In this document: one piece after another, positions 7,419 through 16,225 of the stretch
Numbering within the stretch: position 1 is the first letter of the stretch
Layout: every line of letters begins with the position of its first letter
Source: WQUF01 sp031549885
GTDB lineage: Bacteria > Bacillota > Clostridia > Clostridiales > Clostridiaceae
DNA length: 64,000 nt
Direction of reading: 5' to 3'
Assembly: GCA_031549885.1 (NCBI GenBank)
Contig: JAVBPD010000037.1
Span: 1-64,000, forward strand
Translations under genes and position numbers: made by a program
The notes under the pieces: model-generated
The model's input: only the letters and a program-made list of their open reading frames with translations
Databases searched by the model: none
Told to the model about the DNA's origin: nothing

Positions 7419-8609
7419 ATGGTCAGCAAACTTGTAAAAAACATGTTCCCTTCAGCAACTTTAGAATTAACAGCAAAAGTAGCAGAACTTAAAGCAAATG
7501 GTATTGATATTATCTCCTTAAATGTAGGGGAACCAGATTTTACTACACCTAAAAACATTTGTGAAGCAGCAAAAAAGGCTATTGATGAGGGTTTTACTCA
7601 CTATACGCCAGTTCCTGGGATTTTGGAATTAAGAAAGAAAATTGCAGATAAATTAAAAAATGATAATAATGTTTTATATAACCCTTCACAGATCATAGTA
7701 GGAACTGGAGCTAAACAGCCAATTGCAAATTCAATATTAGCTATTTGTGATGAAAAAGATGAGGTTATAATACCTACACCATGTTGGGTTAGCTATGTGG
7801 AAATGATAAAAATAGCTGGTGCAATTCCTGTACTGGTTTCAACAGATGAAAGCAAAGGTTTTGCTTTAGACTTTGAAAAAATAGAGAAAGCTATTACAAA
7901 TAAGACAAAAGCTATTTTAATTAACACACCAAATAACCCTACTGGAGCAGTTTATAGCGAAGAATCACTTAGGAAACTTTCTAATTTAGCGTTAAAATAT
8001 AATTTTTATATTATATCAGATGAAGTGTATGAAAAGTTAATTTACGGTGATGCAAAGCATTTTTGCATAGCATCAATTTCAGAAGAAGTAAAGGAAAAAA
8101 CCATTATAATAAATGGGTTTTCAAAAGCTTATGCCATGACTGGTTGGAGAATGGGGTATGCTGCAGGGCCACAAGATGTTATAAAAGGAATGAATGATAT
8201 ACAAGGTCACATGACATCTGGAGCAAATTCTATAACTCAAAAAGCATGTATAGAAGCTCTTGTTGGTCCACAAAATAGCATTGAAGAAATGAGAATTGAG
8301 TTTTCAAAGAGAAGAGAATATTTACAAAATAGACTTCAAAGCATAGATAAAGTAACCTGTGCAAATGCTGAAGGTGCATTTTATCTTATGCCAAATGTTT
8401 CAAAATTTTTTGGAAAAGTTTATAAAGGTAAAGAAATGAAAACATCAAAAGATATTGCAACATTTTTACTAGAAGAGGCACATGTAGCAGTAGTATCAGG
8501 GGAAGATTTTTATGCTAAAGAAAATTTAAGAATTTCATATTCAAATTCCATGGATAATATTAAAGAAGCAGCAGACAGAATGGAAAGAGCATTTTATTTA
8601 TTGAAATAG
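7419..8609 (+). CDS. class I/II aminotransferase, aspartate-aminotransferase type
   Basis: This 396-residue PLP enzyme of fold type I shows the AspC subgroup Ib pattern. Landmarks are NVGEPDF near the N-terminus, HYTPVPGILELR, NTPNNPTGAVY, ISDEVYEKL, the Schiff-base Lys in NGFSKAYAMTGWRMGY, and the substrate-carboxylate Arg in NLRISYS. It exchanges amino groups between an acidic or related amino acid and a 2-oxoacid. GGAGGAAAAATG fixes the start at 7419. In this cluster a plausible substrate is a hydroxylated glutamate-like amino acid whose oxoacid is then cleaved by the following aldolase; that is inference. Confidence 0.85.
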   Translation: MVSKLVKNMFPSATLELTAKVAELKANGIDIISLNVGEPDFTTPKNICEAAKKAIDEGFTHYTPVPGILELRKKIADKLKNDNNVLYNPSQIIVGTGAKQPIANSILAICDEKDEVIIPTPCWVSYVEMIKIAGAIPVLVSTDESKGFALDFEKIEKAITNKTKAILINTPNNPTGAVYSEESLRKLSNLALKYNFYIISDEVYEKLIYGDAKHFCIASISEEVKEKTIIINGFSKAYAMTGWRMGYAAGPQDVIKGMNDIQGHMTSGANSITQKACIEALVGPQNSIEEMRIEFSKRREYLQNRLQSIDKVTCANAEGAFYLMPNVSKFFGKVYKGKEMKTSKDIATFLLEEAHVAVVSGEDFYAKENLRISYSNSMDNIKEAADRMERAFYLLK

Positions 8610-8619
8610 GAGGTATCTT

Positions 8620-9504
8620 ATGAATTCTTTTAAAGGTATATATACACCAATAGTAACTCCATTTGATGAAAATGAAGAAATAAATTATAAAAGCATGAAG
8701 CACAATTTAGATAAATGGGGAGAAACTGAACTTGATGGCATTGTGGTACTGGGATCAAATGGTGAATTTTGTTATTTAAGTGAAGATGAAAAAATTGAGG
8801 TTGTTAAATTTTCTAAAGAGAATTTCAATAAAAATAAAAAGGTGATTGCAGGAGCTACTTGTGAGTCTACAAAGCATACCATTGAACTTAGCAAAAAATT
8901 TGCAGATGTTGGTGCTGACGCAGTTTTATTATTGCCTCCTAATTATTATAAAGGATCTATGAAAGATGATGTACTTTTAGATCATTTTATAAATGTTGCA
9001 GATAAATCCCCAGTACCTGTAATGTTATACAATATGCCTGGTAATACTGGAATTAATTTATCTACAAATCTAATAGCTAAAGCCTCAAAGCACAAAAATA
9101 TTGTTGGAATTAAAGATACATCAGGAAATATAGTGCAGCTTGAACAAATAGTAAAAGACACTCACGATGATTTTGCAGTGTTTGCAGGAAATGCAGGATA
9201 TTTGTTTCCAGCCTTATGTGTTGGAGCAAGAGGGGCAACTTTAGCGCTTGCAAATATTTTACCAGAAGATTGCATAAGGATTGTAAAATTATATAAAAAT
9301 AAAGAATACGAAAAAGCTAGATTGCTTCAATTAAAGATGATAGCAATTAATAATGCAGTGACAAACCAATTTGGAATACCAGCTCTAAAAGCAGCACTTG
9401 ATATTTTAGGGTATAAAGGTGGATATGTTAGAAGGCCGCTAAAACAAATTTCTGAAGAAAACTTAAAAATATTAAAAAGTATTTTAAGTGATTATTTAGC
9501 TTAA
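8620..9504 (+). CDS. DapA-family aldolase, HOGA-like (4-hydroxy-2-oxoglutarate aldolase type)
   Basis: This 294-residue class I aldolase has its Schiff-base Lys at K165 (NIVGIKDTSG). True dihydrodipicolinate synthases have a TT pair in the GTTGE loop; here it is GSNGEF, the form in human HOGA1. As I recall HOGA1, further stretches also correspond: CEST, ADKSPVPVMLYNMPGNTG, NAGYLFPAL, and VTNQFGIPALK with GYKGG and RRPL near the C-terminus. HOGA splits 4-hydroxy-2-oxoglutarate into pyruvate and glyoxylate. An aminotransferase before it and a glyoxylate-type aminotransferase after it support that reading, although homoserine dehydrogenase next door leaves a biosynthetic DapA role possible. Confidence 0.75.
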   Translation: MNSFKGIYTPIVTPFDENEEINYKSMKHNLDKWGETELDGIVVLGSNGEFCYLSEDEKIEVVKFSKENFNKNKKVIAGATCESTKHTIELSKKFADVGADAVLLLPPNYYKGSMKDDVLLDHFINVADKSPVPVMLYNMPGNTGINLSTNLIAKASKHKNIVGIKDTSGNIVQLEQIVKDTHDDFAVFAGNAGYLFPALCVGARGATLALANILPEDCIRIVKLYKNKEYEKARLLQLKMIAINNAVTNQFGIPALKAALDILGYKGGYVRRPLKQISEENLKILKSILSDYLA

Positions 9505-9528
9505 TTTTTATAAAGGGTGATTTATATT

Positions 9529-10539
9529 ATGGATATTGCTGTAATTGGATGTGGCGGAGTTGGAAAAGCGTTTCTTAAACTTCTACTTGAAAAGGAAGAA
9601 ATTTTAAATATTAAGGTTAAATATATTCTGGAATATTACGGAGGAATATATGACAAGCAGGGCATAGATTTAAAGGAAATAACTGAATTTATTAAACTCG
9701 AAAAAGATATAACTAAATTTAAAAATGGTGGAAATAGCGATGTAAATTTTGATGTTTTAATTAAAAATAAAGATGTAGATCTCATTGTTGTGATGACACC
9801 GACAAATAAAGAAACTGGAGAACCTGGGATATCATTTATAAGAAAAGCGCTTCAAAATAAAATTCATGTTGTTTCTTCTGATAAAGGTCCTATATTGCTT
9901 GACTACCATGGACTTAAGAAAATTGCAAAAGAGAATTTGGTGCAGCTTGGAATAGGATGTACAACAGGAGGAGCCCTTCCTTCAGTAAATGCAGGATTAA
10001 TTGATTTAGCTGGTGCTAAAGTTTTATCCATTGAGGGGGTTTTAAATGGCACTACAAATTTCATTTTAGACGAAATGGAACAATACGGATCAACATATAT
10101 AGATGCGCTATTAAAAGCTCAAAGATTAGGAATTGCAGAGACAAATCCCAGCTTAGATGTTGAAGGATTTGACACAGCTTCAAAGCTTTTAATACTTACA
10201 AATGCAATTATGGGTGAAAATAAGACTTTAGGCGATATCATTATTGAAGGGATTACAAATATCAAACCAGATGACATTAAAAAAGCTAAAGATCAAGGTA
10301 AGAAAATAAAATTAATTGGCAAAACAGAAATAAAGGATGAAAAACTAATAATGACAGTGAAGCCAGAATCCATTTTAGAAAGCCATCCATTATATAATGT
10401 TTCAGGAAAAAATAAAGCAGTTAAATATGTTTCAGATACATTAGGAGAATTAATTATAATAGGAGGAGCTTCTGGAGTTAGAGAAGCTGCAGCATCCATT
10501 TTAAGAGATATAATAAATATTCAAAAAGGGTATAAATAG
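9529..10539 (+). CDS. homoserine dehydrogenase family protein
   Basis: This 336-residue protein starts with a Rossmann fold (IAVIGCGGVGKAFLKLL). It carries the family catalytic region GVLNGTTNFIL, then AQRLGIAETNPSLDVEGFD followed by ASKLLIL; these residues place the amino acid substrate and the catalytic Lys. There is no N-terminal aspartokinase and no C-terminal ACT domain, so feedback control by threonine is not expected. AAAGGGTGAT precedes ATG 9529. The family interconverts aspartate semialdehyde and homoserine with NAD(P)H. In a catabolic cluster it may oxidise homoserine or a related hydroxy amino acid. Confidence 0.8.
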   Translation: MDIAVIGCGGVGKAFLKLLLEKEEILNIKVKYILEYYGGIYDKQGIDLKEITEFIKLEKDITKFKNGGNSDVNFDVLIKNKDVDLIVVMTPTNKETGEPGISFIRKALQNKIHVVSSDKGPILLDYHGLKKIAKENLVQLGIGCTTGGALPSVNAGLIDLAGAKVLSIEGVLNGTTNFILDEMEQYGSTYIDALLKAQRLGIAETNPSLDVEGFDTASKLLILTNAIMGENKTLGDIIIEGITNIKPDDIKKAKDQGKKIKLIGKTEIKDEKLIMTVKPESILESHPLYNVSGKNKAVKYVSDTLGELIIIGGASGVREAAASILRDIINIQKGYK

Positions 10540-10550
10540 GGGGTAATTAG

Positions 10551-11699
10551 ATGTTAAGTCCAAAGAGGTTAGTAATGATACCAGGTCCAACACCTGTAGT
10601 ATCAAGCATTAGGGAACAAATGGCAAAAGAGGTAGCAGGATATGGAGACCCTGACTTTGTAAAAGATTATAAAAGTGTTATTGAAGATTTAAAGGTAATG
10701 TTTAAAACAAAAGGCGAAGTATTTGTAGTTGCAGGTTCAGGAACTCTTGCAATGGAAATGGCTATAGCAAATACCACAAAATCTTCAGATAATGTATTAA
10801 TTGTAAGCCATGGATTTTTTGGTGATAGGTTTATTGATCTTTGTGAAAGAAAGGGTTTAAATGTAGATGTTTTATCATCGGAATGGGGAGATGTAGTTCC
10901 TACTTCTGAAATAGAGAAAAAATTAAATGAGAAAAAGTATGCAGCAATTACTGTAACCCACGTTGATACATCAACAGGAGTTAGGGCCAAGATTAAAGAA
11001 ATAGGAGAAATGCTTAAAAAATTCCCTGATACAATGTATATAGTTGATGGAGTGTGTGCAACTGGAGCAGAGATAGAATATGTAGATGATTTTGGCATTG
11101 ATATTTTATTTACCGCATCTCAAAAAGCCTTTGGAGTATCACCAGGACTTTATATGTTATGGGCAGGACCAAGGGCAATAGAGAGAAGAAAATCCTTAGG
11201 AATTATTCCTGAATTTTATGTGGATTTTGATAAATGGCAGCCTATAATGGATAATCCTGCAAAGTATTTTGCAACACCAGCTATTAATTTAGTTTGGGCT
11301 CTTAAGGAATCAGTGAGAATTATGAAAGAAGAAGGCCTTGAGGAAAGATTTTTAAGGCATGAAAAAAATAGCACAGCTATAAGATTAGGGCTTGAAGCCA
11401 TTGGGTTTAAAGTACTTGCAAAAGAACCTTACAGAGCTGTAACTTTGTCAAATTTAATTTATCCAGAAGGTGTTGATGATGCAACATTTAGGGCAAAAGC
11501 TCTAGAGGAAGGAATACTTGTAGCAGGTGGTCTTGGACCTTATACTGGAAAGATGTTTAGATTTGGACACATGGGCAACGCTGATATTCATGAATTGATT
11601 GCAACCTTAGCAGCAATAGAAAGAGCCTTATTTAAATCTTCTTATAAAGATTTTGAATTTGGGAAATCAGTTGGGATGTTCCAAAGGGAAATGGTATAA
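10551..11699 (+). CDS. class V aminotransferase, alanine-glyoxylate / serine-pyruvate type
   Basis: This 382-residue fold type I PLP enzyme matches the AGXT/SPT group. It has MIPGPTPV at the N-terminus, VAGSGTLAMEMAIANT in the cofactor site, the Asp in VDGVCATGAE, the Schiff-base Lys in TASQKAFGVSPGL, and GLGPYTGKMFRFGHMG near the end. Enzymes of this group pass the amino group of alanine, serine or aspartate to glyoxylate or pyruvate. It follows an aldolase predicted to release glyoxylate, so glyoxylate to glycine is the simplest role. The last eight codons recur as a diverged copy at 12120-12143, beyond the Nudix gene. Confidence 0.85.
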   Translation: MLSPKRLVMIPGPTPVVSSIREQMAKEVAGYGDPDFVKDYKSVIEDLKVMFKTKGEVFVVAGSGTLAMEMAIANTTKSSDNVLIVSHGFFGDRFIDLCERKGLNVDVLSSEWGDVVPTSEIEKKLNEKKYAAITVTHVDTSTGVRAKIKEIGEMLKKFPDTMYIVDGVCATGAEIEYVDDFGIDILFTASQKAFGVSPGLYMLWAGPRAIERRKSLGIIPEFYVDFDKWQPIMDNPAKYFATPAINLVWALKESVRIMKEEGLEERFLRHEKNSTAIRLGLEAIGFKVLAKEPYRAVTLSNLIYPEGVDDATFRAKALEEGILVAGGLGPYTGKMFRFGHMGNADIHELIATLAAIERALFKSSYKDFEFGKSVGMFQREMV

Positions 11700-12116
11700 A
11701 TGTTTCAATCTTATAATATAATCATGGTTTATAATTTTAGTTTAGATAAAATACTTATGTGTTTTAGATCTAAGGATCCTTATAAAGGCCTTTACAATTT
11801 AGTTGGTGGCAAAATAGAAAAGGGTGAAGATTGTCTTTTTAGTGCCTATCGTGAATTGTTTGAGGAAACAGGTATTTCAAGTGATGATATATGCTTAAAA
11901 CATTTAATGGATTTTAACTATCCTTTAAGCCAGTGTGAGGTTAAAGTATATGCAGGAAAGCTTTTGCGTGATGTAAAGCTTATAGAAGAAGCCAACACTC
12001 TGCATTGGATAGATTTAAAAAATACAAATTTTTTTGATATGAATAAATTTGCAGGAGAAGGTAACATTGGCCATATGGTAGAGCAGGTTAAATTTCACTT
12101 GGATTACTTTTTTTAA
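11700..12116 (+). CDS. Nudix hydrolase
   Basis: This 138-residue protein has a complete Nudix box from GGKIEKGE to RELFEETGI, fitting the Gx5Ex7REUxEExGU pattern with all Mg-binding Glu residues. It resembles small MutT-like enzymes of the 8-oxo-dGTP or general NUDIX group; the substrate is not predictable. The ATG directly follows the aminotransferase stop, with only a weak upstream site, so translation is probably coupled. The gene is bracketed by two copies of the aminotransferase 3' end, suggesting later insertion into the operon. It looks unrelated to the pathway around it. Confidence 0.88.
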   Translation: MFQSYNIIMVYNFSLDKILMCFRSKDPYKGLYNLVGGKIEKGEDCLFSAYRELFEETGISSDDICLKHLMDFNYPLSQCEVKVYAGKLLRDVKLIEEANTLHWIDLKNTNFFDMNKFAGEGNIGHMVEQVKFHLDYFF

Positions 12117-12119
12117 TAG

Positions 12120-12143
12120 GTGTTTCAAAAGGAAATGGTGTAA
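12120..12143 (+). repeat. diverged duplicate of the aminotransferase 3' end
   Basis: This stretch reads VFQKEMV-stop, while the aminotransferase ends MFQREMV-stop at 11676-11699. The two 24-base segments differ at 5 positions, mostly in conservative codon changes. The Nudix gene lies exactly between them. The downstream copy looks like the original gene end left behind when the Nudix segment arrived. Confidence 0.7.
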
Positions 12144-12179
12144 TAGATAAAATAACCCTGTAAATTAGGAGGTATATTA

Positions 12180-13133
12180 ATGCTTAGGTATATGATAAGA
12201 AGATTATTAAGTGCTATTCCTTTAATGATCGGGGTATCAATAATTATTTTTGCTTTAATACAATCAATGCCAGGAAATCCATTTGATATGTATTTAGAAA
12301 ATCCTAATGTATCCTTTGAAGAAATTGAAAAAATAAAGGTTCATTATGGCTTTGATAAGCCAATTCCTGTTAGATATGTTATTTGGTTTGGAAACATATT
12401 AAAAGGAGATTGGGGTGTAAGCTATAACAGCAGAAGACCAGTCCTTGATCTTTTAAAGGAAAGGGTCGGGCCTACGGTGCAACTTACGCTCACAGCATTT
12501 TTAATTGCAGCTATTATTGGTATACCTATGGGAGTCTTTGGAGGAATTTATAAAAATGGTTTGTTTGACTATACAACTACAACGCTTTCCTTTTTAGGGA
12601 TTTCCATGCCGGTTTTTTGGTTTGGGCTTATGCTTCAGCTGCTGTTTTCTGTTAAGCTTGGATGGCTTCCTTCAGCTGGAAGATCATCTATTGGAGCAGC
12701 AGCAGGTACAATTCAAGATACTGTTGCACATATAATTATGCCTGCTTTTGTACTTGCTATTATTTACATAGCAAGTTGGAGTAGATATACAAGAACTAGC
12801 TTTATAGATTCTATGAATCAAGACTATGTAAGAACTGCAAGGTCAAAAGGATTACCAGAAAGGACTGTACTTTCTTCACACGTATTAAGAAATGCTTTAG
12901 TTCCTCTTATGACAATTGTTGCACTGGACATACCTGCACTTTTTTCTGGAGCAGTGGTTACTGAAACTGTATTTGCTTGGCCAGGAATGGGACGTTTCTT
13001 TGTAGATTCTTTAAATAAATTAGATTATCCAGTTCTTATGGGGATATTAATCATTGATGCGATGCTTGTAATTATAAGTAATCTATTAGCAGACTTAATT
13101 TATGCTTTGCTTGACCCAAGAATTAAGTATTGA
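12180..13133 (+). CDS. dipeptide/oligopeptide ABC transporter permease (DppB/OppB type)
   Basis: This 317-residue membrane protein has an N-terminal helix (MLRYMIRRLLSAIPLMIGVS) and the GNPFDMY segment typical of DppB. A further five helices follow, with the EAA-type loop RTARSKGLPERTVLSSHVLRNAL that docks on the ATPases. The family pairs with a DppC-type permease to form the channel for di- and oligopeptides. TTAGGAGGTATATTA precedes the ATG. The last four bases overlap the frame of the next gene. It belongs to a five-part uptake system extending to 18909, interrupted only by a metallopeptidase gene. Confidence 0.92.
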   Translation: MLRYMIRRLLSAIPLMIGVSIIIFALIQSMPGNPFDMYLENPNVSFEEIEKIKVHYGFDKPIPVRYVIWFGNILKGDWGVSYNSRRPVLDLLKERVGPTVQLTLTAFLIAAIIGIPMGVFGGIYKNGLFDYTTTTLSFLGISMPVFWFGLMLQLLFSVKLGWLPSAGRSSIGAAAGTIQDTVAHIIMPAFVLAIIYIASWSRYTRTSFIDSMNQDYVRTARSKGLPERTVLSSHVLRNALVPLMTIVALDIPALFSGAVVTETVFAWPGMGRFFVDSLNKLDYPVLMGILIIDAMLVIISNLLADLIYALLDPRIKY

Positions 13134-13144
13134 TGAGGTGCACC

Positions 13145-14038
13145 ATGAAAAGTAAAAAAGATAAAAAAAATAACTTAAAAGAAGAAGAATTTACAGTTAG
13201 AAGTCCTTTTCAACAATCACTTACTAGATTTAAGAAAAATAAACTTGCTATATTTGGTTCTTCTGTATTATTAATTCTGATACTTATTGTTATGATCCTT
13301 CCGTTTTTTATAAAATATGATCCAGATGTAATAAGCTTATCTTCTATATTAAAGCCGCCATCTTTAGAGCATTTATTTGGAACCGATGATATTGGGAGAG
13401 ATGTTTTTACAAGGATAATCTATGGTGGAAGAGTTTCTATTTCAATTGGGATTTTCAGCGCTTTTGCAGCAATTACTATTGGGAGTGTTATTGGAGCTAT
13501 TTCAGGATATTATGGAGGAATTATAGATTCTATTTTAATGCGTTTTACAGATTTAGCTTTAACAATACCAGTTATGCCACTGCTTATGATTTTAGGAGCG
13601 ATTTTTAAACCTAATCCTTTTTTTTTAATTATAATAATTGGCCTTTTTAACTGGATGTCTACTGCAAGGCTTGTAAGAGGTCAATTCTTAACATTAAGAA
13701 CTTTGGATTTTGTGACAGCTGCTAGAGCTTTAGGAAATAACGATTTTAGGATAATTTTTCTGCATATAATACCGAATGCTTTTGCTGCAATTATCATATC
13801 TGCAACGCTTACCGTTGGACGAGCTATTATACTTGAATCTGTTTTAAGCTTTCTTGGAGTTGGAATTAATCCACCTACAGCTAGCTGGGGCAATATGCTC
13901 CAAGGTGCCCAAAGCTATATAATGACAGCTCCATGGCTTGCTATAATACCTGGAATGTTTATTTTATTTACTGTACTATCTATAAACTTTTTGGGCGATG
14001 GGCTGACAGATGCAACAGACCCAAGAAGAGGTATGTAA
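13145..14038 (+). CDS. dipeptide/oligopeptide ABC transporter permease (DppC/OppC type)
   Basis: This 297-residue partner permease has a charged cytoplasmic N-tail (MKSKKDKKNNLKEEEF) and the OppC_N helix LAIFGSSVLLILILIV. The HLFGTDDIGRDVFTRIIYGGR motif follows, then five more helices with the EAA loop TAARALGNNDFRIIFLHIIPN and the end signature LGDGLTDATDPRRGM. ATG 13145 follows GATGAGGTG, and the upstream in-frame codons at 13130 overlap the preceding gene end. It forms the heterodimeric pore with the gene before it. The end is 22 bases from the metallopeptidase start. Confidence 0.92.
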   Translation: MKSKKDKKNNLKEEEFTVRSPFQQSLTRFKKNKLAIFGSSVLLILILIVMILPFFIKYDPDVISLSSILKPPSLEHLFGTDDIGRDVFTRIIYGGRVSISIGIFSAFAAITIGSVIGAISGYYGGIIDSILMRFTDLALTIPVMPLLMILGAIFKPNPFFLIIIIGLFNWMSTARLVRGQFLTLRTLDFVTAARALGNNDFRIIFLHIIPNAFAAIIISATLTVGRAIILESVLSFLGVGINPPTASWGNMLQGAQSYIMTAPWLAIIPGMFILFTVLSINFLGDGLTDATDPRRGM

Positions 14039-14060
14039 TTATTATGTGGAGGTGTTTTAT

Positions 14061-15230
14061 ATGTTAAGTGAAAAGACTTTAAGATTTGGTGAACAATTAG
14101 CAAAGGTGACTATGGGAATAGATGAACTTTATAGAAAAGAAATAGGAGTTGCAGGAAGTATAGATGGACTTGTAGTAGTTAATATGGGATTTAATCAAAA
14201 AGAAAGCTTTAATAGCTATGATGATTGTAGAAGGAGGTTAAAGGAGTTAGTTTCTTATGCTTTTGAACTAGAGGAGGAAGATAGAAGATTATACTATACT
14301 CAAAGCTGCATATCTCTTGATTCATTTTGTGCTTTTAGGCAGGGCAATCTTGAATCACTTACATCTCAAGTTGGAATGTTTTTGCATGTAAATCCTTTTC
14401 CTGCATCAAATTTTGAAATTGAGCAAGATAAGGTCAAACTAAGATCTATGCTAAATTCAATGGGCTATTCAGGAGATTTAGAAAATCAGGCTAGAGAGTG
14501 GGAAAAGAGAAATAAGGTCCCTGCAGATTCTGTAAAACAAGTTATGACTGAGCTTATGGAAATTGCTCGTGAAAAAACTGGAAAAATATTAGATCTTCCT
14601 GAAAATGATTATTATAAATGTGAAACAGAGACAGAGGCTCCTTATAATGCTAGGAGTGATTATGAAAATAGGACAGTTTGGATTAATATAGATCCAATTC
14701 TTACAATGCCAGGTTTAAAACATCTTGTGTGCCATGAATGTTATCCAGGACATTTTATGCAATTTTCATTAAGAAAATCGCTTTATGAAAAAGGTGTAGC
14801 AGCAGCAGATGGTTTATTGTCAGTGGTAAATCATTCAAGCTCATCTACGTTTGAAGGTATTGCAGATGCAGGCATAGAGTTTATTGATTGGGTTGAAAAT
14901 GATGATGATAGGGTATCAATGATCATATCTAATTTAAGATCAGCACTTGGAACAACTACATCATATATGATGCATATGGAAAATAAAAGTGAAGAGGAAA
15001 TTAAAAGTTGGCTTAGAAAAAATGCTTTAACAGGTGGCGAAGGATGGATTGAAGGCAGAATGAGATTTATAAAAGAAAAATCAAGAGCTGCACTTATTTG
15101 GTCTTACTTAAGAGGAGATCAAGGTACATTTGAAGTATGGAGAAATGTTCCAGTAGAAAGAAAGTCAGATTATTTTAAATATATTTATGGAAGGTTACAT
15201 ACAGTGCAAAGCATGCAACTTTTTAGATGA
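14061..15230 (+). CDS. DUF885-like zinc metallopeptidase
   Basis: A gluzincin-type zinc site is visible in this 389-residue protein: H225-E226-C-Y-P-G-H231, the HExxPGH variant found in DUF885 and related proteins. E265 lies in STFEGIADAG as the likely third ligand. There is no signal peptide, so it is cytoplasmic. DUF885 members are poorly characterised peptidases. A GGAGGTG site fixes ATG 14061. The gene sits between the permease and ATPase genes of the dipeptide importer, which strongly suggests it cleaves the imported peptides. Confidence 0.75.
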   Translation: MLSEKTLRFGEQLAKVTMGIDELYRKEIGVAGSIDGLVVVNMGFNQKESFNSYDDCRRRLKELVSYAFELEEEDRRLYYTQSCISLDSFCAFRQGNLESLTSQVGMFLHVNPFPASNFEIEQDKVKLRSMLNSMGYSGDLENQAREWEKRNKVPADSVKQVMTELMEIAREKTGKILDLPENDYYKCETETEAPYNARSDYENRTVWINIDPILTMPGLKHLVCHECYPGHFMQFSLRKSLYEKGVAAADGLLSVVNHSSSSTFEGIADAGIEFIDWVENDDDRVSMIISNLRSALGTTTSYMMHMENKSEEEIKSWLRKNALTGGEGWIEGRMRFIKEKSRAALIWSYLRGDQGTFEVWRNVPVERKSDYFKYIYGRLHTVQSMQLFR

Positions 15231-15244
15231 AGGAGCTTAGAAAA

Positions 15245-16225
15245 ATGAGTGGACCTTTGCTTGAAGTATCAGATTTACGTACAAGTTTTAAAACAGATGA
15301 TGGTATAGTTGTAGCTGTAGATGGAGTAAATTTAGAAGTTTTTAAAGGTGAAAGTTTAGGGATTGTTGGAGAGTCAGGTTGTGGTAAAAGTGTAACTTCA
15401 ATGTCTATTATGAGATTATTAAAAACTCCACCTGCTAAAATTGAGGGAAAAATTTTATTTGAAGGTAAAGATTTACTAAGCATGTCAATGGATGAAATGA
15501 GGAAAATACGGGGAAATGAAATTGCAATGATATTTCAAGAACCTATGACATCTTTAAATCCAATATTTACATGTGGAAGACAAATTTCAGAGGCAATACA
15601 GATTCATCAAGGGTTATCAAAACTTGAGTCTCACAAAAAGGCTATTGAAATGCTCAAACTTGTTGGCATTTCATTACCTGAGAAGAGGGTCAATGAATAT
15701 CCCCATCAGTTATCTGGTGGCATGAGGCAACGTGTAATGATAGCTATTGCGCTTTCTTGTCATCCAAAGCTATTAATTGCAGACGAGCCAACTACTGCAC
15801 TTGATGTTACTATTCAAGCACAAATATTAAGTTTGATAAAGGGATTAAGAAAAGAACTTGGCATGGCTATGGTGTTAATAACCCATGATTTAGGCGTAGT
15901 AGCTGAAATGACAGAAAGAGTTATAGTAATGTATGCAGGTCAAATTGTAGAAGAGGCCGATGTTCATTCCCTTTTTAAAAAACCACAACATCCTTATACA
16001 ATTGGGCTTTTAAATTCAATACCTAAAATGGATGGAAAAGTTGATGAATTAAAAATAATACCAGGGGTAGTACCCCATCCCTTGGAAATGCCAAAGGGTT
16101 GTAGATTTGCACCTCGTTGTGATTTTGCTATTAATATATGCAAAGAAAAACCTCCAGAACTTACTAAAACAGCTAGCAATACAGTTGTAAGATGCTGGCT
16201 TAGACAAAAGGAGGCTAAATTTTGA
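15245..16225 (+). CDS. dipeptide ABC transporter ATP-binding protein (DppD/OppD type)
   Basis: The 326-residue ABC ATPase shows Walker A GESGCGKS, the Q-loop FQEPMTSLNP, signature LSGGMRQR, Walker B LLIADEPTTALDV and H-loop ITHDLG. The C-terminal oligo_HPY domain has the Cys-rich segment PKGCRFAPRCDFAINICKEK, which may hold an iron-sulfur cluster as in other DppD proteins. AAGGAG precedes ATG 15245; the frame upstream to 15227 is unlikely to be translated. It works as one half of a heterodimeric motor with the next gene, whose TTG start overlaps its stop. Confidence 0.92.
   Translation: MSGPLLEVSDLRTSFKTDDGIVVAVDGVNLEVFKGESLGIVGESGCGKSVTSMSIMRLLKTPPAKIEGKILFEGKDLLSMSMDEMRKIRGNEIAMIFQEPMTSLNPIFTCGRQISEAIQIHQGLSKLESHKKAIEMLKLVGISLPEKRVNEYPHQLSGGMRQRVMIAIALSCHPKLLIADEPTTALDVTIQAQILSLIKGLRKELGMAMVLITHDLGVVAEMTERVIVMYAGQIVEEADVHSLFKKPQHPYTIGLLNSIPKMDGKVDELKIIPGVVPHPLEMPKGCRFAPRCDFAINICKEKPPELTKTASNTVVRCWLRQKEAKF

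Noticed and set aside
10667..11098. 143-residue leftward frame inside the aminotransferase gene
   Set aside because: It is the antisense shadow of a clear PLP enzyme with a full set of motifs.
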